7,925 nt of DNA from CAWVVV01 sp964629165 (GTDB lineage: Bacteria; Verrucomicrobiota; Verrucomicrobiia; Opitutales; Oceanipulchritudinaceae), in assembly GCA_964629165.1 (NCBI GenBank), contig CAZVQJ010000142.1, positions 1 to 7,925 on the forward strand. The letters are read 5' to 3'. Position 1 is the stretch's first letter. Each line of letters begins with the position of its first letter. A program made the position numbers and the translations under genes. The notes under the pieces were generated by a model. The model was given only the letters and a program-made list of their open reading frames with translations, made no database searches and was not told where the DNA came from. Of this stretch, positions 1 to 6,034 are shown piece after piece.

Positions 1-70
1 GTTTGTTTGCACGCTCGTTGTTCCGGTCCATAGTTTTGGGCGAAGCTTAGATCTCACCATCGATTTTTCC

Positions 71-706
71 ATGAAAAGCACTCACCTCCTTCGATCCTCG
101 GTTCTCGGCATTGCCGCAGCCCTCCTCTTTTCCATCCCCCTGCAGGGGCAGGCAAAACGTTCTCAGGCCGCAAGAGACGGCGTGTACCGCCATCATCAGC
201 AGCAGAGGGAACCGTCATCGGGCCTGAGAATGGGCGATTCCGTCAGTACCCTCATAGCCGTCCTCCAACCGACAGCTGGGAACGAAGCCCACGGCACCGT
301 CGTCTTTGAGCGCCAGGGTCGGAACGAGGTCCGGATCACCGCACGGGTGCGCGGTCTCGAACCGAATGCGGAGCACGCGATCCACGTGCATGAGTTTGGC
401 GATATGCGCTCGGACGACGGCACCAGCGCAGGGGGCCATTACAACCCGGAAGGCCATCCGCATGCGCTCCCGCATGCCGCTGAACGGCATGCCGGTGATT
501 TCGGCAACCTCGAGGCTGACAGCAATGGAGAGGCCGTGCTCACCCTCACGGTGGATAATATCTCTCTCGCCGGACGGAACAACCCAGTGATTGGCCGCGC
601 CGTGATCGTCCATGCGCAACCCGACGACGGTGGCCAACCCACCGGCAACGCCGGGCCTCGAATCGCCGCCGGGGTCATCGGCGTCGTCAATCCAGATATT
701 GACTGA
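71..706 (+). CDS. sodC: Secreted Cu/Zn superoxide dismutase (SodC)
   Basis: The 211-residue product should convert superoxide to hydrogen peroxide and oxygen outside the cytoplasm. Residues 1-28 look like a Sec signal peptide: a basic start, a hydrophobic core around 11-23, and an AxA-like end (GQA) before KRS. All metal ligands of the family can be placed. His105 and His107 lie in HVHEFGD, His123 in GGHYNP is the bridging ligand, and His131, His140 and Asp143 lie in ERHAGDFGN. His181 lies in VIVH, and the active-site guide Arg197 in GNAGPR. The protein has no cysteine, so the usual intrasubunit disulfide is absent. The loop between His181 and Arg197 is about seven residues shorter than in human SOD1. 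Residues 29-55 form a low-complexity linker with an HHQQQ stretch. No clear Shine-Dalgarno site precedes the ATG. The family assignment is firm; the exact cellular location is inferred. Confidence 0.95.
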   Translation: MKSTHLLRSSVLGIAAALLFSIPLQGQAKRSQAARDGVYRHHQQQREPSSGLRMGDSVSTLIAVLQPTAGNEAHGTVVFERQGRNEVRITARVRGLEPNAEHAIHVHEFGDMRSDDGTSAGGHYNPEGHPHALPHAAERHAGDFGNLEADSNGEAVLTLTVDNISLAGRNNPVIGRAVIVHAQPDDGGQPTGNAGPRIAAGVIGVVNPDID

Positions 707-738
707 CCGGCCAAGCCCTCAAGCGAGCGCCTTTGTCT

Positions 739-770
739 ACGAACGCGTCCCCGCAAGGGTGCGCGTTCGT
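739..770. terminator. Hairpin between convergent sodC and the DUF4112 gene, possible shared terminator
   Basis: Positions 739-747 (acgaacgcg) pair perfectly with 762-770 (cgcgttcgt). Inside, ccc at 750-752 pairs with ggg at 757-759 and closes a GCAA (GNRA-type) loop. The hairpin starts 32 bases after the sodC stop and 5 bases beyond the DUF4112 stop on the other strand, a normal place for a bidirectional terminator. The following bases are only weakly T-rich on the plus strand (tgtttc) and not T-rich on the minus strand. An intrinsic terminator is therefore plausible but not classical; it could instead be a 3'-end stabilising hairpin. Confidence 0.45.
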
Positions 771-774
771 TGTT

Positions 775-1083
775 TCAGGCGCCTCCCGCCACCGTTCTTT
801 TTTCCAACTGCCTCCGCAGGATTCGCACGTTACGCGAGTTTGCCTTGTAAAAGACGTCGAAGACCGTCCCGAAGAGCGGAATCGACCCGATCACAAGATC
901 AATCACGACATGGCCTACCATCCGGAACAAGACGTGAAGAGGCAGATGAAGTGAACGGGCTCGCCAGATCAGATAGAACGCAGGCACCGCGCCGACAAGA
1001 TCCCCCACCCCGGGGAGGATACTGAGAATACCATCCCAGCCGAAGCGGATCGCTGTTCCGGGAATCCCGAATTTCGTATCCAT
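775..1083 (-). CDS. DUF4112-family membrane protein (start uncertain, may extend to about 1146)
   Basis: From the only ATG the product is 102 residues. It carries the DUF4112 pattern as I know it: FGIPGTAIRFGWD at 5-17, then ILPGVGDLVGAVPAFYLIW as a first membrane segment (about 22-40). A second membrane segment, VVIDLVIGSIPLFGTVFD, lies at about 59-76, followed by the characteristic KANSRNVRIL. The family is known as a small membrane protein without an established function. Family members usually have a helix of the type LxxLAxxxD before the IPGT motif. Here that helix (ELRRLDKLARI) is encoded in frame directly upstream of the ATG, but the open frame back to a TGA at 1156-1158 contains no ATG, GTG or TTG. 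A CTG at 1144-1146, immediately after the stop of the PMP3-like gene, would give 123 residues. The gene lies downstream of the PMP3-like gene on the same strand and is probably cotranscribed with it. Confidence 0.85.
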   Translation of the reverse strand: MDTKFGIPGTAIRFGWDGILSILPGVGDLVGAVPAFYLIWRARSLHLPLHVLFRMVGHVVIDLVIGSIPLFGTVFDVFYKANSRNVRILRRQLEKRTVAGGA

Positions 1084-1147
1084 GATCCGCGCAAGCTTAT
1101 CCAGCCTGCGCAGTTCCGTCTGAAAATCTGGAGGACGCGAGCGCAGC

Positions 1148-1306
1148 TTATTTCTTCAGAATCACATAGATGGCGTGAATGATTCCGGGCACGTAGCCCA
1201 GAATCGTGAGGAGGATATTGAGCCAGAAATGAAAACCGATCCCGACCTGAAGAAAAACTCCCACCGGGGGTAAGAGGATCGAGAGAATGATTCGAAGGAC
1301 GTCCAT
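1148..1306 (-). CDS. YqaE/PMP3 (UPF0057) family small membrane protein
   Basis: This 52-residue ORF is easily missed because of its size. Translation starts MDVLRIILSILLPPVGVFLQ and continues through VGIGFHFWLNILLTILGYVPGI to a C-terminal VILKK. That is the full-length signature of the PMP3/YqaE family: two hydrophobic helices (about 3-21 and 28-49), a PP(V)GVFLQVG turn, FWLNILLT and LGYVPGIIHA. Members are proteolipid-like inner-membrane peptides, in yeast and plants linked to membrane potential and salt or cold stress; the bacterial role is little known. The start is forced because an in-frame TGA lies two codons before the ATG. The AAGG next to the ATG is too close for a normal ribosome site. 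It sits 48 bp after the serine hydrolase stop and just before the DUF4112 gene, all on the minus strand. Family assignment is confident; function is not. Confidence 0.92.
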   Translation of the reverse strand: MDVLRIILSILLPPVGVFLQVGIGFHFWLNILLTILGYVPGIIHAIYVILKK

Positions 1307-1354
1307 CCTTCAAGATATTCACAATCAACACCGTTGTCTACCGACACCATGAGA

Positions 1355-2884
1355 TCAGCAGGACGCTGATGTCCCTCGGATGCGCACGCGGCTATGGCGG
1401 CCGATCAAGGCCACCAACCCGCCCGTCAAGAGGAGAGCAGCCGCGGCAACAAGGAGGAAGCAGAGATCCGGCACCATCAGGCAAAATGTTCGAAGCGGAA
1501 CCGGCAGTATGAAGGTGGACAACGGAACCAGCACAAGTCCCGCCGCGACGCCGGTAACGCCGACGAACGCCCCTGAAAGGCCCGTTCGGGGATAGCCATC
1601 ACGGCTTCGCACACTCTTCCAGGCGAGGTAAAAAACAAAAGACGCGAGCACCCCCACCATCGCTGATCCGGACCATCGCCAAGGGACCGTGGCCGCCTCG
1701 ATCTCCCCCGGTTTTTCGCCGAGCAGGACGTTTTCGAGCGCCCGCGCCACCTGTCCCAATGCTGCCACCTCCAATCCGTTGCTCCGATTGGTCAACAGCG
1801 CCACTCCGATTTCTGGCTCCTTCAGGAGAAACACCTCCGAGCGAAAGTCGGCGGTCGCGCCTCCATGCCAGATACGGGTGCCGCCACCGCCTCGCGAAAT
1901 GAACCGCCACCCGAATCCGTAGACTCCCTCGTTCCCGGTTTCCGTCAGAGGTTGCAAATACGTGGCAACCGATTCCGGAGAAAGCACGCCGAGCGACGGT
2001 CGCTGTAAGGCCGCAAGAAAACGGCCGATATCTCGCGCGCTCGCGGCGATGTACCCGTAGGGCGCACCGCTGGTGTCGTAGGGGAGGCGACTGCCTACGG
2101 GGTGCCCAAACCAGGAGCGGTAGCCCGGCTGCCAACCTGCCGACTCTGCCGCAAGGTGGTCCGCCGCCGCATCCTCCATCGCGAGAGGTTCGAACACCGT
2201 CCGTCTCATGAAGTCGCTGAACGACTGCCCGGATACTTCCTCGATCAGTGCCCCGAGGATCAGATAGTTCGCCGCGCTGTATTCATAGGCTTCCCCCGGA
2301 CGGAAAGTCATCGATACGGTGCCCAATTCTCGCAGAAGCGCCTGCATCGCCTCCGGTTCCTGAAGACCACGATCCGCCACCCGGAATCCCGCCTCTGCAC
2401 TCAAACCACTTCGATGGGTGAGCAAGTGACGAACCGTGATGGCTTCAGCGGGGTTACCGTCCGCCAAACGAAACGCAGGCAGAAAATCGCGCACGGACGC
2501 GTCCAGCTCCACATCGCCTTCCTCGATCAGCCGCATCAACCCATACGCTGTGAGGGCCTTGCTGTTGGAGCCGATTACGAAGGGCGTTTCAGCAGTCACC
2601 GGATAACGAGCACCCCCAGTGATTCCCCAGGTCCTCGTCAGGACTGGACGTCCTCTATGGACTACCACGAGTGCAGCCCCCGGGATGCCCAGCTCTTCCA
2701 CCGCCTGTGTCACGAGATCTTCCGCACGCACCAGCCGATCCGGTGGGAGTTCATTCATCAACCCCACGGCGTCCAGGGCAGGCCCGCAAGCAAGGGCGCC
2801 GGAAGCCACCACCCAACGAGTCGCCGTTCGAAGAAAAGACCATCCATCTAGCATGATCGCCGTGCCCTGCACGGATTGGGCCAA
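1355..2884 (-). CDS. Serine hydrolase, beta-lactamase/class C PBP fold, with C-terminal membrane domain
   Basis: The 509-residue product belongs to the beta-lactamase-like serine hydrolase family (PF00144 type: esterases, D-amino-acid peptidases, class C-related enzymes). The nucleophile motif SxxK is Ser106-Asn-Ser-Lys109 in IGSNSKALTA. LLTHRSGL at 154-161 and the HxG third motif His340-Gly-Gly in WHGGATADFRS are typical. The second motif, normally YSN, reads Tyr202-Ser-Ala204, so the usual Asn is replaced. The catalytic domain spans about 50-390. Three hydrophobic helices follow, at about 405-422, 437-460 and 467-493, making this a membrane-anchored form. A hydrophobic stretch at 21-41 may be an export signal. 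The listed start is TTG, with a good GAGAGGA site four bases before it; an in-frame ATG at 2854 would remove ten residues. The substrate cannot be told from sequence. Confidence 0.9.
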   Translation of the reverse strand: MAQSVQGTAIMLDGWSFLRTATRWVVASGALACGPALDAVGLMNELPPDRLVRAEDLVTQAVEELGIPGAALVVVHRGRPVLTRTWGITGGARYPVTAETPFVIGSNSKALTAYGLMRLIEEGDVELDASVRDFLPAFRLADGNPAEAITVRHLLTHRSGLSAEAGFRVADRGLQEPEAMQALLRELGTVSMTFRPGEAYEYSAANYLILGALIEEVSGQSFSDFMRRTVFEPLAMEDAAADHLAAESAGWQPGYRSWFGHPVGSRLPYDTSGAPYGYIAASARDIGRFLAALQRPSLGVLSPESVATYLQPLTETGNEGVYGFGWRFISRGGGGTRIWHGGATADFRSEVFLLKEPEIGVALLTNRSNGLEVAALGQVARALENVLLGEKPGEIEAATVPWRWSGSAMVGVLASFVFYLAWKSVRSRDGYPRTGLSGAFVGVTGVAAGLVLVPLSTFILPVPLRTFCLMVPDLCFLLVAAAALLLTGGLVALIGRHSRVRIRGTSASC

Positions 2885-3007
2885 ACCGTCCTCTCATGCA
2901 GAACAGGCTGTCTATGAGGATCTTGAGAATCTCGATGATACTTCCAAGCCGATGATTTCGCCAACATCTGGTCGTTTCTGCCGAATTGGACCGCGCACAC
3001 CCTCCTC

Positions 3008-3925
3008 TCAACCTTCGCGGGATACCGCTTCTTCGGCCGCGGGCGCCGCTGGCCGGGGCGGGGTGCGGAGATATCCGCGGTCACGCATCCAGTCCGCCAA
3101 TCGCTGCGGCCAGTGGCGGATGGAAACCAAATCAGAACGGTTCCCCATGTTGAATCCATGCCCGCCCTTCGCATACAGGTGCACCTCGGCCGAAGCTCCC
3201 GCCGCGCGGTACTTTTCCAGCAGAAGAAGGACGTTCGCCGCAGGCCGCGGATCGTCGTTGGCCGCGAGAAAAAACGCCGGGGGCGCATCCGCGTTCACCT
3301 TGAAAGGAATTCCGAGATCCCCCGGATAAATGATGATCTGGAAATCCGGGCGGGACGAAACCCGTCTCACGGGATCCTGCGCATTCGCGTCCCCACTCCC
3401 GGGAGTATACGTGACCATTGCCGCCAGTTCGGCACCGGCGGACCAGCCCATCACACCAATCCGATTTGGGTTCACTCCCCACTCCGATGCCCGCGAACGG
3501 ACAAGACGCATCGCGCGGTGGAGATCAGCCTGAGCGTGATCCTTGACGGAATAATTCGACCCCGGTTCCTTCGCCAACCGATATTTCAGTACAAAAGCGG
3601 CTACGCCCAGTTCATTGAAAAACTTGGCCGGCTCGACCCCCTCAGCGTTGAACACGAGTTCACGGTGGCCGCCCCCCGGACAGATCACGACAGCCGTTCC
3701 GGTTGCCTTTTCAGGGGCAGGGAGAAAGACTGTGAGGGAGGGATTATGAATATTCCGAATCCAGTAATCCTGCGCCAGTTCGGGTTCATTCCGACGCTCC
3801 TGAAAGCCCGGTGCTCCCCCTTCCCAGAGAAGAACGACAGGAGGCTCCGAACGGGCACCAACCCAACTGGCACCCATCCCGATGAGCGCGAAAAGATAGA
3901 AGCAGCGAACATTCACAGCCTGCAA
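3008..3925 (-). CDS. Exported alpha/beta hydrolase, acetyl-esterase/xylanase-associated type
   Basis: From the start chosen here the product has 305 residues. It opens with a signal peptide, hydrophobic core CFYLFALIGMGASWVGA at about 7-23, so it is probably exported. The oxyanion-hole loop is CPGGGH (82-87). The nucleophile is Ser162 in GWSAG, the acid is probably Asp224 or Asp225 in NDDPR, and the base is His256 in GGHGFN. The segment RAMRLVRSRASEWGVNPNRIGVMG is cut here to its key parts: an Arg-rich helix followed by NRIGVMGW, typical of BD-FAE/acetyl-xylan-esterase-like hydrolases. Such enzymes usually remove ester decorations from plant or algal polysaccharides; that role is inferred. 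The tail (about 287-305) is Pro/Ala-rich. The start is a TTG at 3923-3925 with AGAGGGAG four bases upstream. A further in-frame TTG at 3952 (GAGG upstream) would add nine residues. The serine hydrolase gene follows 123 bp downstream. Confidence 0.9.
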   Translation of the reverse strand: MQAVNVRCFYLFALIGMGASWVGARSEPPVVLLWEGGAPGFQERRNEPELAQDYWIRNIHNPSLTVFLPAPEKATGTAVVICPGGGHRELVFNAEGVEPAKFFNELGVAAFVLKYRLAKEPGSNYSVKDHAQADLHRAMRLVRSRASEWGVNPNRIGVMGWSAGAELAAMVTYTPGSGDANAQDPVRRVSSRPDFQIIIYPGDLGIPFKVNADAPPAFFLAANDDPRPAANVLLLLEKYRAAGASAEVHLYAKGGHGFNMGNRSDLVSIRHWPQRLADWMRDRGYLRTPPRPAAPAAEEAVSREG

Positions 3926-4035
3926 CGTGCTCCCTCTTCCGCCGTTTGCCAAGCATCCTCACCGGATCGCCAGCAACGTCCGGTTGACACCCTTCTCCTC
4001 TGCCGACAGCCTTCTGCAAAACCCCAGTGTCACCC

Positions 4036-4473
4036 ATGATTACCGCACGACAACTCCTCGATTCCAAAGCCCGGCGCGCGATCTATTCCATCGATCCCGA
4101 CAGTTCCACCTACGAAGCCCTCCAGTTGATGGCTGCCAATGACGTCGGAGCCATCGTGATCCTCAGTGGAAACGAGCTCGTCGGTATCCTGACGGAGCGG
4201 GAGTATGCCCGCCGGATCGTCCTCCATGGGAAGACTTCCCGGCACACCCCCGTCCGGGAAACGATGTGCCGCGAATTCTATCCCGTTTCTCCCAGCACTT
4301 CGATCGAGGAATGCATGACGATCATGACCGATCGCCGACAACGCTACCTGCCCGTCATGGAGGGCACTGACCTCGTGGGGCTCATCAGCATCGGGGACGT
4401 CGTCAAGAACGTCATCGCCGACCAGCGCCTGAATATCGACCACCTCGAAAGCTACATCACCGGCGGACGGTAA
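4036..4473 (+). CDS. Stand-alone two-CBS-domain protein
   Basis: The 145-residue protein consists almost entirely of two CBS domains, about residues 14-64 and 78-130. The first contains DPDSSTYEALQLMAANDVGAI and GILTEREYARR; the second has VSPSTSIEECMTIMTDR, RYLPVMEG and LVGLISIGDVVK. It ends with the LESYI helix common in this subfamily. Paired CBS domains form a Bateman module that usually binds adenine nucleotides such as AMP, ATP or SAM. With no attached enzyme or channel domain, it is probably a soluble sensor or regulatory partner; the target is unknown. I chose the ATG at 4036 because MITARQLL matches the normal family start. An in-frame GTG at 4027 would add three residues, and neither start has a Shine-Dalgarno site. 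It is divergent from the alpha/beta hydrolase and followed by 254 bp without a clear gene. Confidence 0.92.
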   Translation: MITARQLLDSKARRAIYSIDPDSSTYEALQLMAANDVGAIVILSGNELVGILTEREYARRIVLHGKTSRHTPVRETMCREFYPVSPSTSIEECMTIMTDRRQRYLPVMEGTDLVGLISIGDVVKNVIADQRLNIDHLESYITGGR

Positions 4474-4727
4474 CACCCGCCAGATCGCCCCAGGCATCGC
4501 TCGAATCCGTTTTCACTGGCCGAACAGGCGTCGCCGCGGGGGCACCCTGCACACTTTCTCAGAGAACAGGTTCGACGGCGCGGTGAAACCACCTTTCCCG
4601 TGCGCGCCCGGTGGTTCGCCCTGCATCCCCTTGCCGAGCCCCGGCGTCCTCGCCAGAATCCTTTCTCTTTCCTCGACATCGGAGAATCGGTCCGCTCCAT
4701 GGAGCCCGATTACCAGTGGCCGAACAT
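4474..4727. other. Intergenic region before the transporter gene
   Basis: No convincing conserved gene is visible here. Open frames through it are shadows or an upstream extension of the transporter frame with unconserved, Arg/Pro-rich sequence. The one clear structure is a hairpin with a perfect 7-bp stem: aaccacc at 4587-4593 pairs with ggtggtt at 4610-4616 around a 16-base loop. It has no T tract, so it is not an obvious terminator. I looked for a preQ1 riboswitch in front of the transporter and did not recognise one. The region also holds the 10-codon ORF described separately. Confidence 0.4.
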
Positions 4728-4731
4728 ATGA
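4699..4731 (+). CDS. Possible 10-codon leader ORF overlapping the transporter start
   Basis: ATG at 4699 opens a short frame encoding MEPDYQWPNI. Its TGA at 4729-4731 overlaps the transporter ATG at 4728 in the arrangement ATGA, which is typical of translational coupling. The only purine-rich site upstream (ggag at 4681-4684) is about 14 bases away, so initiation would be weak. Three of the ten codons (GAT, TAC, AAC) belong to the NAY set read by queuosine-modified tRNAs, which is suggestive next to a queuosine-precursor transporter. The ORF is very short and could easily be chance. Confidence 0.2.
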   Translation: MEPDYQWPNI

Positions 4732-5486
4732 ATCCTTTCCCTTCTGGCATCACGGCGTGGGTCCTCTCCCAAGGCGGCGCGTCTGCCATGAGAACCGAGT
4801 CTATCGCCGCCTGGGGTTTCCTCTGGATCATCCTCACCCTGACCGTCGTCCTCGTCGCAGCCGGATGTGCAAGGAGGTTGGGTGCCAGCTTCCTCATCGC
4901 CACCTACGCCGGCCTCGTCGTGATTTCCACGACGACCGCGACCAAGCTCCTCGATATCGGTTTCGCCGTTCCAGCGGGCGTGATTGTCTATTCCGCATCC
5001 TTCCTCATCACCGATCTTCTCACCGAAGTATACGGGAAGGAAAAAGCGAAGGTCGCCGTCTGGTCAGGCTTCGTCCTCATGATCCTCTTTCTCGTCTACA
5101 CACGAATCGCGATCGCCTGGCCGGGGGCACCCGGCTGGAACCTCCAACCCGCCTATGAAGAGGTTCTCGGCCTCTCCGGCCGCCTCGCCATCGCCGGTGC
5201 AGTCGCCTTTCTCGTGAGCCAGCTCATCGACGTCACGCTCTTTCACCACCTGAAAACCCGGCACGGCGACAGGAGACTCTGGCTGCGGAACAACCTCTCG
5301 ACCGGCATCAGCCAGCTCATCGATACCACCCTCTTCATCTCCATCGCCTTCTACGGTACCTTTCCCATCTTCGAGCTGATCATCGGCCAATACCTCATCA
5401 AACTTCTCATCGCCCTCCTCGACACCCCCTTCCTTTATCTTGGAAAACGGCTCCTCTCAGAAGCCCCGCGAGAGGCGCCAGCCTGA
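4728..5486 (+). CDS. yhhQ: YhhQ/VUT-family queuosine precursor transporter
   Basis: The 252-residue integral membrane protein matches the YhhQ (DUF165, VUT) family. Members import the 7-deazaguanine precursors preQ0/preQ1 used to make queuosine in tRNA. Hydrophobic helices lie at about 27-46, 54-72, 79-97, 110-130, 152-171, 190-210 and 218-240. Family hallmarks visible are TATKLL (70-75), the loop motif FLITDLLTEVYGK (92-104), SQLIDV (164-169) and the paired STGISQLIDT (191-200). The Asp and Glu residues in DLLTE and QLID are the conserved polar positions. The ATG at 4728 gives a short polar N-terminus. An ATG at 4788 (MRTESIAAWG) would begin just before the first helix and is a real alternative, with AAGG about 13 bases upstream. 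The reading frame is open further back to 4611, but that part is not conserved. No queuosine synthesis gene is visible in the window. Confidence 0.9.
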   Translation: MNPFPSGITAWVLSQGGASAMRTESIAAWGFLWIILTLTVVLVAAGCARRLGASFLIATYAGLVVISTTTATKLLDIGFAVPAGVIVYSASFLITDLLTEVYGKEKAKVAVWSGFVLMILFLVYTRIAIAWPGAPGWNLQPAYEEVLGLSGRLAIAGAVAFLVSQLIDVTLFHHLKTRHGDRRLWLRNNLSTGISQLIDTTLFISIAFYGTFPIFELIIGQYLIKLLIALLDTPFLYLGKRLLSEAPREAPA

Positions 5487-5678
5487 AGAGACTTGCGAGC
5501 GCAGGCAGGCGTCCAGACAGCGGCCACAGAGACCCGAGGTCCCCGCCGCTCCACCCCCACCTGCGGCACCGAGGCGGATTCAATTACATGGGCTGCGGCA
5601 GGCAGGCACCGCGACGCCAAGCTCCGGAGTTCAGGAGCACCCACTTCGTTCCCGCACGGCACCCCATCCAGGTTACAG
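5487..5678. other. GC-rich intergenic region between the transporter gene and the tRNA
   Basis: No gene is recognisable in these 192 bases. gcaggcaggc occurs twice (5501-5510 and 5598-5607), and there is an 8-base palindrome, ctccggag, around 5622-5629. Neither is clearly functional. No T tract marks a terminator for the transporter or the tRNA, which converge here. Confidence 0.4.
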
Positions 5679-5753
5679 TGGTGCCCCCGCCGGGACTCGA
5701 ACCCGGATTGACGGTTTAGGAAACCGCAGTTCTATCCATTGAACTACAGGGAC
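5679..5753 (-). tRNA. trnR: tRNA-Arg (anticodon CCU)
   Basis: Reading the minus strand from 5753, the sequence folds as a 75-nt cloverleaf. The acceptor strand gtccctg pairs with cgggggc in seven pairs, two of them G-T. The D stem is gttc/gaac. The anticodon stem gcggt/accgt encloses the loop TTCCTAA, so the anticodon is CCU, which reads the Arg codon AGG. The T arm contains GGTTCGAGTCC. Discriminator A and the CCA end are encoded. No second copy of its 3' end was seen in the window, so there is no sign of integration at this gene. Confidence 0.97.
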
Positions 5754-6034
5754 AGTGTCGTAAGCGGAGGATTGATGAGGGATGTTGGTGGGTTTGGAAA
5801 GGAAAAGGTGCGGAACGATGGAGGGGATGGCGTGAGCGGGAGCGCGGAGGCGGATGATCACGCGAGAGGCGCGTGCAATGTGCATGCAAGCGTGGGCAGG
5901 ACCCCTGCAGAAAGTAGCGTTGATCCGGCACGGCTGGGCGCCACGGCAACTCCCACACGCTGAGCGGTCGTCTGTCTTCAGGGGTTTGGCCTGAGACCAC
6001 TGATTTCGGCGCATGTTCTGCAGCGTCACGGAAC
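5754..6034. other. Intergenic region upstream of both tRNA-Arg and exoD
   Basis: These 281 bases lie between the divergent tRNA and exoD and must hold both promoters, but I cannot identify convincing -35/-10 pairs. The part next to the tRNA is strongly strand-biased: 5766-5810 contains no C on the plus strand and many GG/GGG runs. Further on there is a tgcatgca palindrome at 5881-5888. Open frames here overlap the tRNA antisense or lack any family pattern, so I do not call a gene. Confidence 0.4.

Noticed and set aside
2102..2851. Long plus-strand ORF opposite the serine hydrolase
   Set aside because: It is a shadow of the conserved minus-strand gene, with no recognisable domain and an Arg/His-rich composition typical of antisense frames.
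3984..3989. Perfect TTGACA that could be the -35 box of a promoter for the CBS gene
   Set aside because: At 15-19 bases downstream there is no reasonable -10 hexamer (the region reads gacagcctt), so the match alone is not enough.
3113..4039. 308-codon plus-strand ORF opposite the alpha/beta hydrolase
   Set aside because: The minus strand carries a full catalytic triad and a signal peptide; the plus-strand translation shows no family pattern.
4611..4727. Longer form of the transporter starting near 4611
   Set aside because: The extra 39 residues are Arg/Pro-rich, unlike the family N-terminus, and not needed for the first helix.
5501..5607. Repeated gcaggcaggc as a functional direct repeat
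   Set aside because: Only two 10-base copies of low-complexity GC-rich sequence; no further structure around them.
5679..5753. tRNA gene as an integration site for a mobile element
   Set aside because: No integrase and no repeat of the tRNA 3' end is visible in the window.
5739..5963. Plus-strand ORF of 74 codons overlapping the tRNA
   Set aside because: It begins inside the antisense of tRNA-Arg, shows no family pattern and has a composition driven by the G-rich tract.
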